A DNA stretch of 64,000 bases from Bos javanicus (lineage: Eukaryota; Chordata; Mammalia; Artiodactyla; Bovidae), in contig NC_083873.1 of assembly GCF_032452875.1 (NCBI RefSeq), positions 71,669,987 to 71,733,986 of the forward strand, in the 5' to 3' direction. The position numbers and the translations under genes were made by a program. Shown one piece after another: positions 12,201 through 24,200 of this stretch. Positions within the stretch are counted from its first letter, which is position 1. The number at the start of each line of letters is the position of its first letter. The notes beneath the pieces are model-generated. The model was not told the DNA's origin. It saw only the letters and a list, made by a program, of their open reading frames with translations, and made no database searches.

Positions 12201-15200
12201 AACCAAAAGCATCATTTTTGTAAAATTTCTAGTGATTTTCTTTCTAAAGCATTTCTGTGTTATAAAAAGACAAAATAGTACTGTAGAATTGCATTGCTTA
12301 TGAACATCTTCTATAAAATTCTCTTACAGCATCTCCAGGAAATGAGTGTTTTTGGAAAATCAGAATTAGAGAAAACTATTGAGCATTTGACATGTGTTAA
12401 TCACCAGGTAATTTATCAAACTGGATTTGGGGTATATTTTTTTGTATGAATGACTATTTCAATTATATTTTAATGTACTGTATGTTTTTAAAATTACAAA
12501 ATAATATTTTAGAGAAGCTGTTTATTGGTGACTGACTAGGAGTATGTACTCTGAAGATTGAGTACCTGGGTTCATATCAATACATCTCTGTCATCTGTTT
12601 ACTGTAGGCAAATTTCTTAAACTTTTTATCTGTTAATTTCTTTGTAAGATAGAAATGGTACTCAAACTTATTTCTTAGAGTTTTTGTGAAAATTAAATGA
12701 ATTAATACACATCAAGAACCTAGAATATTCGCTGCCATATCATAAGCATTCATTAAGTGTTAGCTATGATAGTTGTTTGCTCTTTTTTTTTTTTAACAAA
12801 AAATCATGTAATATAGGCTTAGAGTAAAAGTGAAATTCCTTTTCATTCCTTATTGCTCTCACTAGAGATAGGGTTTTTAACAAATTGGTAAGTGTTTTGA
12901 TAAATTTTTTTTTTCTCATTGTGTTTTCTTTTGGCTAGTTTCCTTTTCCATGTCTTCACTGTTTTTATTTATCTACTAATTTTATCATCTGTTTCAATCA
13001 ACCTTGGGCCAGTTGATTTTTTTTCCTCTTCCACTTGGGTTGTATTTTCCTGCTTTTTTGCATTCCCAGTAATTTTAGATTGGATGTCAGACATTGTCTA
13101 TTTTATTTTTTTGGTTGCTGGAGAGCTTATATTCCTAGAAACACTCTTGAAATTTGTCCTATGATACGGTTCAGTCAGATGGAAGTAGCTTAATCCTTTT
13201 TGGTTTTGCTTTTAAGCTTAATTAGGTGGGACTAGAGGAGCATTTAGTTTTGGACTAATTTTGTTTTACTGCTGAGACCAAATTTTTTTGGGTACACTCG
13301 CTACCTGTTGCCCCGTGAATTACAAGGTTTTCAAATGACTGATGGGAAAGAAACTATTCCTGACTTGGCATGAGCCCTCAGTACAGTTCCCTCTAGTTCT
13401 TTGATGGCTCTTTCCCTGGCCTTGGGTAGTTTTTTGTGGGCTGAGCTTCTGCTCAGCTGAAGATTCAGGGGGAACACTTTGTAGATCTCTGGAGCTCTAA
13501 CCCTGTGCTCTTACTCCTCTAGTATCTGCCCTACAAATTCTAACTGCTCTGGCCTCCCTTGACTCTCAGTCCTGTAGTCTGAATTTAGGGGAACCACCAA
13601 GTCCAGCTGGGTTCCTTTTCCTGTGCCACAGCCTAGAAATTCTTCCAGCAACAAGCTGGAACAGTGATAGGACCCGTCTCATTTATTTCGTGTCTCTTCA
13701 GTTCAGTTCAGTTCAGTCTCTCAGTCATGTCCGACTCTTTGCAACCCTATGAATTGCAGCATGCCAGGCCTCCCTGTCCATTACCAACTCCTGGAGTTCA
13801 CCCAAACTCATGTGCATCGAGTCGGTGATGCCATCCAGCCATCTCATCCTCTGTCATCCCCTTCTCCTGCCCCCAGTCCCTCCCAGCATCAGGGTCTTTT
13901 CCAGTGAGTCAACTCTTTGCATGACGTAGCCAAAGTATTGGAGTTTCAGCCTTAGCATCAGTCCTTCCAATGAACACCCAGGGCTGATCTCCTTTAGGAT
14001 GGACTGGTTGGATCTCCTTGCAGTCCAAGGGACTCTCAAGAGTCTTCTCCAACACCACAGTTCAAAAGCATCAATTCTTCGCCACTCAGCTTTCTTAACA
14101 GCTCAACTCTAACATCCATACATGACCACTGGAAAAACCATAGCCTTGACTAGACTGACCTTTGTTCGCAAAGTAATATCTCTGCTTTTGAACCGTTGGT
14201 TATAACTTTCCTTACAAGGAGTAAGCGTCTTTTAATTTCGTGGCTGCAGTCACCATCTGCAGTGATTTGGGGGCCCAAAAAAATAAAGTCTGACACTGTT
14301 TCCCCATCTATTTCTCATGAAGTGATGGGACCAGATGCCGTGATCTTAGTTTTCTGAATGTTGAGCTTTAAGCCAACTTCTTCTCTCTCCTCTTTCACTT
14401 TCATCAAGAGGCTTTTTAGTTCCTCTTCACTTTCTGCCATAAGGGTGGTGTCATCTGCATATCTGAGGTTATTGATAATTTCTCCTGGCAATCTTGATTC
14501 TAGCTTGTGCTTCCTCCAGCCCAGTGTTTCTCATGATGTACTCTGCATATAAGTGAAATAAGCAGGGTGACAATATACAGCTTTGACGTACTCCTTTTCC
14601 TATTTGGAACCAGTCTGTTGTTCCATGTCCAGTTCTAACTGTTGCTTCCTGACCTGATATAGGTTTCTCAAGAGGCAGGTCAGGTGGTCTGGTATTGCCA
14701 TCTCTTTCAGAATTTTCCACAGTTTATTGTGATCCACATAGTCAAAGGCTTTGGCATAGTCAATAAAGCAGAAATAGATCTTTTTCTGGAACTCTCTTGC
14801 TTTTTCAATGATCCAGCGGATGTTGGCAATTTGATCTCTGGTTCCTCTGCCTTTTCTAAAACCAGCTTGAACATCTGGAAGTTCACGGTTCACGTATTCA
14901 TGTCTCTTAAGGGTCACTATACATCATTGCCTGATGCACAGTGTCTTTAAAACCATTGTTCCATGTATTTTGCCTAAATTTTTAGTAATTAAGGGTGTCT
15001 TATCACTCTAGCCTGCCCAGAATCGAAAGCATGACTTAATAAACTGGAAAATATATCTGAAGTACTAGAAGTCATTGAAAAGAGAGTAGGAGGTAGAAAA
15101 TATAAAATAAGTTTAAACACTTAGAGAGTAAAGTGTCCAACATTTATTTAGTCAGAATTCTAGGAGATTATAATAGAATATGGGAGAGGCTGTATTTCAT

Positions 15201-18200
15201 GATATAATAACTGATACTTTTCTAGGTATTATGGGAAACACAGAAATCCTCTGATTCAGAATGCACAGTGAATTACAGTAGCATGACAAAGCAATATAGA
15301 TGAAAAGAAAATCCATACCATTTTTATAGCAAGAAATAATACAAGATGCCTATGTATAATTTTGAAGGATCTTAATAGAAAACATTTTATAACCTTATTA
15401 AGACATTAAGAAAGATCTAAATAAATGGAGTGAGGTATCAGTGCCAGGGTCCAGCCCCAGCAGGATCCAGGGGTACCCTCAGGATGACAACCTAGGCGAA
15501 AGGATAGCAAAGCAGAGATCAGGGCTTGATCTTCCTTGATAAACACAGAAAGCCAATAAAGCTCCTGGCGCAGAACTTGCTCTGTTCACGGAGGCCGCAG
15601 GCGCCCTCTTGGTGGGGTGAGGACGCAGGACGCCCCCTCCCTGGTGAAGATGCAGGGCGCCTTCCTGATCGGGTCTTAGAAGCCCAGGCAAAAAAGTGAA
15701 CTCAGAGAGCCCTGTGCCCCAAGGAGTCATCCTGAAAGAAGAACAGAGAGAGAAAAGGAGGGAAAAGGAAAAAAAGAATGACACGGGGAGACAAGCTTCG
15801 GTGAGCGAGGCCCATAACTTTATTTTCAAAAGGAACTTTTATACCTTGACTTGTACATAGAGGGAAATGAAAGATGCAAAGTCATACAGAGTCAGCCCAA
15901 ACATTACATCTGTTTTGTCTTTATCAAAACCAGGATTTTTTCTGCATACCTTTCCCATAAACAATGTTGTGTACGATATCTTCTGGCCTTGGAGGCCTGT
16001 GGACATTTTATGACCCTTTTTTGATAAAGGCTGCTCAACCAGAAAACTTATTTTCCCTTGAAGGGTTTTTTTTCTTTATTTCTCCCAGCCTCAGAAAATA
16101 CTAAATAAAGTTACATTCTCACGGAGCAAAGGTGCAGTGGGTCACAGCAAAGAAAGAACCAATTAGCTCAAAGGTCTGATGTGGTTAATTCCAAGGCTGC
16201 TGCTTGTTTTTCTTACATTCCAACTATGTTAACTAATGCACTCCCAGGTGCACAGTGGATAAGGGATATGGGCACTTGGCAGCAAGCATTGGCCCAGTAA
16301 TGAAGCCCTTTACCAGTACTATCTATTCTAATAATTTTTCATCCCTTAAAGGACTCTATGCTCATTAGGACTTTAGAATGTTTTGGCTGCCCTTGCCTTT
16401 CAAGGTTAGGGAGCTGTGAACAATCACATGTGTTAATTGCAAGAGTATGGATAAACCTGTCAGGCAAGCTAGAATGCCAACAGAGGGGTTTGAATTGAAA
16501 CACTCCTATCATGCCCAGGAGACTTATTAACTAAAGCCCTAAGTTGATTTTTTCCAGAGAAAGGTGGTCGGGGATAGCCCCCTGTTAATGACAGAAGAGT
16601 TGGTGAAAGGCACAAAATAGTAAGACAGACAGATTCTGGTTTTGGGGTAGATGCTCGAGCAGATTCAGGGGGTCCCTTGAGTTCTGATCAGCCTTGCTCA
16701 TCAGATTTCTTCCACATGACCTTGACATGGGTGGGATCTCCCGTGGTGGCTCCTGGCATATCAGGTTTATTAAAAAGGTGACAGTTCATTAAAAAGTAAC
16801 AGATATCATGTTTGTAAAAAAAAAAAAAAAATGTAAATCCTCCCCAAATTCATCTGTAGAGTTGATGTAGTTTCATCTGAAATCCCAAGAACATGATGTT
16901 GTGTGCGTGTGTGAAAATTGACAATAGATTTAAAAATTTACATGGAAGCAGAGAGTAAGGAATCACAAAGAAATTTTAAAGAAGAATACACTGTGGAACT
17001 TGTCCTACTAGATATGAAGGGATTAAGGGACTAATTCTCAGGGATTAAAAGTGGAGAAGGAAATGGCAACCCACTCCAGTACTCTTGCCTGGAAAATCCC
17101 ATGGACGGAGGAGCCTGGTAGGCTGCAGCCCATGGGGTCATGAAGAGTTGGACACGACTGAGCGACTTCCCTTTCACTTTTCACTTTCATGCATTGGAGA
17201 AGGAAATGGCAACCCACCCCAGTGTTCTTGCCTGGAGAATCCCAGGGACGGGTGTGCCTGGTGGGCTGCCGTCTATGGGGTCACACAGAGTCGGACACGA
17301 CTGAAGTGACTTAGTAGCAGCAGCAAGTGTGATAAGATCAGTAGAAAGCAAACCCACAAATTATGGAAATTTGATATATAGAGGACTCAGATCAACAGGA
17401 TAGAGAATTATTCAGTAATACTGTTTCTGGGATGGGCTTCCTTGGTGGCTCAGCTGGTAAAGAATCCACCTGCAATGTGGGAGACCTGGGTTCGATCCCT
17501 GGGTTCAGAAGATCCCTTGGAGAAGGGAATGGCTACCCAGTCCAGTATTCTGGCCTGGAAGATTCCTTAGACTTGCAAAGAGTCGGACACACCTGAGCCA
17601 CTTTCACTTCACTTGTTTCTGGGACAATTGACTTTATATATATGTATGTAAAAAAAGAATTGGATCCTACCTAAAATATATGCCAGACCCAAAAATCAGT
17701 TCAGGGTAACTTGCATCCTTGTGTTCAAGAAATCACTCTAAATTTTAAAGGAAAATACAAGAGAAAATCTATTTTACCTTAGCAGAATAATAATAGCATT
17801 TATATAGCATTTACTGTGTGTCAGGTAATTTTCTCAACATTTTATATATATTCATGTACATATAATTTTAATTCTCACAACAACTATAAGCAGTAAGTGC
17901 TAATATTATCCTTATTTCACAGATAAGGAAAGTGAGGCAGAGGGGAAGCTTGCCCAAGATCATACAGCTAGCAGGTATCTATTCCAGAGTGTTTGCTCCT
18001 AAACAAGACACAAACAAGTTTATTCCTTTAAAGAAAACAGATGAATAGGACCACACTGATAGGAATATCTTTATCAGTTCAGTTCAGTTCAGTCGCTCGG
18101 TCGTGTCCGACTTTTTGCAACCCCATGAATCATAGCACTCCAGGCCTCCCTGACCATCACCAACTCCTGGAGTTGACCCAAACTCATGTCCATCAAGTCG

Positions 18201-21200
18201 GTGATGCCATCCAGCCATCTCATCCTCTGTTGTCCCCTTCTCCTCCTGCCCCCAATCCCTCCCAGCATCAGAGTCTTTTCCAACAAGTCTTCGCGTGAGG
18301 TGGCCAAAGTATTGGAGTTTCAGCTTTACATCAGTCCTTCTAATGAACACCCAGGACTGATCTCTTTTAGGATGGACTGGTTGGATCTCCTTGCAGTCCA
18401 GCGGGCTCTCAAGAGTCTTCTCCAACACCACAGTTCAAAAGCCATCAATTCTTCAGCACTCAGCAATATCTTTATCAAATAGCTATAAATTGAAAAGACA
18501 GCCACTAATTGAGAGAACAACTTGCTGTACATTTAATCTTAAAAAACGCAACAGAAGTTGTAAATAACTTCACGGTAGAAGAAATTATAAATGGTTAATA
18601 TAAAAAGATGTTCTACCTCAAAAATAGAGGAAATGCCAGTTAAAACCAAAATAAAATCATTTCACATCTTTCAGGTCATCATAAATTAACAAGTTATAGC
18701 TAGTTTTATTAGTATGTGAAGCTTCTGGGAGTACCAGCTGGTACCTTTTTGAAGAATAATTTGGCATTGTTCTAGGTTGGCCAATAGATTACTCTTATTA
18801 GTCAACAAATCCATTGAACCCTGAATCAAAGTCAATAAACTATGGCCCCTAGACTAAATCTGGCCTCCAGTCTGTTTTTGCAAAATTTTTATTGAAACAC
18901 AGCCATGCTCATTTGTTAATACATTGTCTACAGCTGTTTTTGTGTTATAGTAGAGTAGTGGCAATGGGCCATAAGGCTCACAAAACCTAAAATGTTTGCT
19001 CACTGACAGAAAATAGAAAACAATCTAGATGTCAGTTGTGAGGAAAATAGATAAAGAGTGGTAAGTCATACAATGGAGTGTTACAGAGCAGCAAAAATGA
19101 AAAACAGTAGGCACAACCATCAGCACGCATGCATCTTACAAATACGTTGAAGAGAGCGTGCAGGAGCTTCCTTGGTGGCTCAGTGGTAAAGAATCCACCT
19201 GCCATTGCAGGAGATACAGGTTTGATTTCTGATCTGGGAAGGTCACACACGCTGCAGAGCAGCTAAACCTGTGTGCCACAAGTATTTGAGCCTGTGCTGT
19301 AGAGCCCGGGAACCACAACTACTGAGCCCATGTGCTGCAGCTACTAAACCCTGTTATGCCCTAGAGCCCACGCTCTGCAGCAAGAGAAGCCACTACAGAG
19401 AGAAGCCCGAGCACCTCAACTAGAGAGTAGCCCCTACTCTCCACAACTAGAGGAAAGCCCACACAGCAACAAAGACCCAGTACAGCCCAAAATAAATTAT
19501 TTTTCAGAAGAAGAAAGAAAACATGCAGTATGATTCTTTTCATGTAGAGTTCCAAAACATGCTCACATAAACTGTATGTTGTTTGGAGATTGATACAGAT
19601 GTGGTGTGCTAAGACAAACAAGAAATGAGAAAAACGAGACCCAAGATAGTTGTTACTGTGGGCAGGGGTTAAGGGATGTGATTGGAGACTGCTCACAGTA
19701 GTTTCAAAGGTTTGCGTAGTGTTTTTTAAGCCAGTGATTCATGTTTTTAATCTTTATACTGTATGTACTTTTGTTTGTAGTATAAGAATTCTGGAATTTT
19801 TAGTGCAGTTTTTTTTTTCCTTCTCACTTCCCTATCCCACACATTACCATCCACAGCTGTTTAACTTCTTTTCCTGGTGTTTACCTCCCTGTTTCTAAAT
19901 AACTGCTTGTGCTGTTTATGGATTTAAGATTATTGAGTGAGTCTCCAGGATGTTATTGATTGCTTAGCACTCCCCCTTTTTTCCCCATTTATGTTAACAT
20001 AGTTTAATTAGATGTTTTACTGTCTTTAATAGTTATTGTTTATATTGTTAAGACTTCTCATGGTTGATGACTCAGCCAAGTGGGACAATATTACTCTTGC
20101 CTTTTTTCTTGTAGACCACTTTCCTAGAGTTATTCATTGCTTTTGTTTCATTTTGTGTTGTGTTACTTCTCTGTTTTTCATTTGCTATTTTTTATCAAGG
20201 ACTTTATTTCTGCCACATGCCTTTCAATATTTTTTTTTTAAACCTATCAGTTCTGGTCCTTTCCCCCCTAAAGACCTTCCTTCTTGAGCTTTCTATCTTC
20301 TTGCTTCATTATGGACTATGTCTCTCCATAGCTGTCCTCATAAGACTTTCCCTGTCTGCCCCTTCTTTGTTGAACCTCATGTTTTTTTCTTTCTTGGTTT
20401 GTTCCTTCTTCTGGCATAGTACCTTCTCCAGCAGTTTCCTGAAAAAGAACACATGGGAGGAAATTTTGTTGCTAGTCTATTTGTTTGAAAATGTCTTTAT
20501 TCAGCTTTCAAATTTATGATTTGGCTTCGGCATATGGCATTCTCAATTGGAAAATTATTTTCACTAAAAATTTCGAATACTGTCTTTCAGTTTTCTTTGA
20601 GATGTCTGATGCTGTTCTGTTACCGAGTCTTTTGTACATGACATGTCTTTATTTCTGAAAAGTTTTAGGGTTTTCTCTCTTTATCTCCTGTTTTCATTTC
20701 TTTGGTAATTTACTATACTATTCTATTCTCTCTCTCTGAAACTATTATTAGTTGGTTTTAGACTTCCTAAAAAGATCTGATATTCTTATCCCTTCTTATT
20801 TTCTCTTTGACTTTTTTCTCACTTTCTGGGAGATTGACTCAACTTTATCTTTTAGCCCTTCTATTGATTTTTAATGTACATTTGATTTTCTAGAAAGAGA
20901 TAACTGATAGAGGAATAAAGAAGATGTGGTACATATATACAATGGAATATTACTCAGCCATTAAAAAGAATGAACTAATGCCATTTGCAACATCATTGGA
21001 CGGACCTAGAGAGTGTCATACTAAGTAACGGGAATGCGCATATGAACATCCCAGTTATAGATTTGCAGCCAGTCTCCTTGTTCAGTTTTCCTTGTGGCCC
21101 TCCCCCACCACTTCATGGCTTCATGTGTTCAGCTTCAGTGTAAGTCAGCTGACCTCTCATTGGTATTCCTGACCGTGGTCATTGTAGGTCAGTGATTATC

Positions 21201-24200
21201 AACTGGGGTCAGTTCTGCCTCCTAAGAAATATTTGGCAGTACCTGGAGAATTTTGTCTGTCACAATTAAGGGGGAAAAGTGCTTCTTGAATCTAGTTAGC
21301 AGAGGGCAGAGAGAACTGCTAAACAACCTACAATACACAGGACAGCCCCCACAACAGAGAATTATTTAGTGTCAACATCATTAGTTCCTAAGTTCAGAAA
21401 CTGCTTTAGATTGTATTTTTTTTCCACTCTGAACCACTATTCTGTTTTTTGTCTTTCACAATTTTTTTTTTTCCTTCAGACTTTAAACTTTTTCCTTTGT
21501 ATTCGGGTGTACCTGATTAACAGTGTTGTAGTCGTTTCAGGTGAGCAGGGAAAGGACTCAGTCATATATACACACGTATCCATTCTCTCCCAAATCCCCC
21601 TCCCGCCCAGGCTGGCACATAACATTGAGGAGAGTTCCATGTCTATACAGTAGGTCCTTGTTGGTTATCCATTTTGAATATAGCAATATGAACACGACCT
21701 TCCCAAACTCCGTAACTATCCCTTCACCCTGGCAACCATAAGTTTGTTTTCTAAGTCTGCGAGCCTCTTTCTGTTTTGTAAGTAAATTCATTTGTATCAT
21801 TTCTTTTTAGATTCCACATATAAGGGATGTCATACAATATTTCTCCTTCTCTGTCTGACTTACTTAGTATGACACTCTCTAGGTCCATCCATGTTGTTGC
21901 AAATGGCATTAGTTCATTCTTTTTAATGGCTGAGTAATATTCCATTGTATATATGTCCCACATCTTTATTCCTCTGTCAGTGGGAATGTAGGTTGCTTCC
22001 CTGTCTTGGCTACTGTAAACAGTGCTGCAGTGAATATTCCTACAAGTTACTGCAGTCACCGGTTCCCCCTTGTTTTCTTTCTTATTTTCTTTGTCCTTAA
22101 GAGTATCTTATTTAACCTTGTTTACTGTCATTTTAGCACTGTTTCTAGAGGAAGAGGAGATAAAAATGTGTGCGGTCAGTCTGCCATCTTAACTGGCAGA
22201 CTTAAATTTATCACTAGTATTTCTTGGTTTTGAGTTTTATAGATAGAATTTGTTTTTGTATATAAAATGAAATAGAAATCTAGGATTTGTTTTTATATAG
22301 AAAATGAAATAGAAATCTAGCTTATTTTTTGTCTCCAATCAGTGGCTGTCCCAACTCTAGTTTTTAAAGAGTTTATTCTTTTCCCACTTTCTTAAAATGC
22401 TACCTTTTTAAAATTTACATCAGGGATATGTTTACCTTGTCCACATGTGAAATTCATACTGTTTTAATTATAGTAGCTTTTAAATTTATTTTGATATCTC
22501 ATAAAACAAGTCTAGCTGCATTCTTTTTCCCCCCAGTTTTTACTGTTTTTTTTCTTAACTTTCTTTTCCCTTAAATAAATTTAAGAATGAAATCTAAGTC
22601 ACTTATCTAGTTTAAAAAGATTTTGTTAGGATTCTTACTGAAATTTCATGGAATTTACAATTATTTTAGGAAACTTTAATCCATTTCCAATACTGTGTTC
22701 CCCTTCTGAAAGATGGTGTGTCTACATCGTCAGGTTGTGTTTTGTGCTCTTGAGGAAAATGTTCACTTTCTTTATATAAGTCTTGTCCATTTTGTGTTGA
22801 GTTATAGTATTTTCTGTCCTGACTTTTCTTCAATTCAGTCTTATCTACTTTTTTTAGAAATTTTTTTATGCTGGTGTTTTCCCTTCCTGTTTCATTGCTG
22901 TTATGGACATATTCTTTTCTTCTTTTCTTGCCTTTCCTTTTATCTTTGATTTCAGTGATATTGAAGAGGAGAGATAAATTTGTTTATCTGCTCTTACATC
23001 TAGAACCTAAAGTATAAATACATTAAAACATGACTTTTAATGTATTTTTAAATAAATCCAATTTATTTCCTTAGTTTTCATCCAGAAATATTATTAAAGA
23101 GTGCTTAAGGAAAAGAAACTGAGACATATCCCTATTAATTTTTAAAATTATAGCTTGAAAACGAAAAATGTGAATTAAAGTCTAAAATATTTATAATGAA
23201 AGAAACAATGGAGTCTTTAGAGAAAAAAGCAAAATTCCAAGCTCAAAAACTTAGCCATGTGGCTGGTGACTCATCTCATCAGAAAACAGAGATGAACTCC
23301 CTTAGGTAAGTTTACTGAAGTTTTATTTCACTTCTGAGAATTAGCTTGTGACTATTTATGGTTTGTAACAGAGGTGTTTTGGGCTAAGTCTTTGAAAAGC
23401 AGTAATTCTCAAAGCTGCCCTTATGACAGAATGACCAGGGGAGCCTTTGTAAAGTATGGATTGAGGGACTGATCTCGGGAGGTTTTTATTTACTGTATGA
23501 ATCTGGGTAGGTTTTGAGTACCTGTACTTTTAAAGACTCATAGATTGATATGGTTGAAGGCAAATTTTTGTATCTGCCTCCTTCAAACATCTCCCTAACA
23601 GATACAGACATACTTTGTCTTATTGTGCTTCAATTTATTGCTCTTTACCGATGTTGTGTTTTTTACAAATCGAAGGTTTTTGGCAGTCCTGTGTCAAGCC
23701 AGTTTATTGGTGACATATTTCCAACAGCATTTGGTCACTTTGTGTTTCTGTGTCACATTTTGGTAATTCTTTCAATATTTCAAACTCATTATATTTGTTA
23801 TGATGATCTGTCTTCAGTGAGCTTTGACTATTACAGCAATTCACTGAAGGCCCAGACCATGGTTAGTATTTTTTAGAAATAAAGTTTTTTTTAATTAAGG
23901 TATGTGCATTGTTTTTTCAGATGTAATGCACACTTAACAGACTACAGTATAATCTAAACACAGCTTCTTAAAAAATTTACTTATTTTTTAATGGCTTTGA
24001 ATTTTAATTTTATTTCCTACTGAAGTATAGTTGATTTACAATGTTGTGTTAGTTCCTGGTATACAGCAAAGTGATTCAGTGTACAGTAAAGTGATTTAGT
24101 ATATATATATATTTATATATACACATATATATTTCATATTCCTTTCTTTTATGGTTTATTATAAGATATTGAATATAGTTTTCTGTGCTATAGGACCTTG

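Larger units (their letters stand above)
16776..19160 (+). mobile_element. Ancient L1 ORF2 sequence, sense, fragmented by younger insertions
   Basis: Pieces at 16776-17050, 17330-17421, 17625-17785, 17995-18063 and about 18478-18780 read like decayed L1 ORF2 sense sequence (tagagttgatgtagtttcat, gaaaattgacaatagattta, ggaaatttgatatatagagg). Between them sit BOV-A2, Bov-tA, MIR and BovB copies. The extent of the original element is uncertain. Confidence 0.5.

Noticed and set aside
15479..15829. 116-codon minus ORF with a hydrophobic start
   Set aside because: It lies wholly inside the solo LTR and has no gene-like context.
20036..20519. Two overlapping hydrophobic ORFs resembling membrane proteins
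   Set aside because: They are translations of T-rich intronic DNA. They have no splice context or recognisable family.
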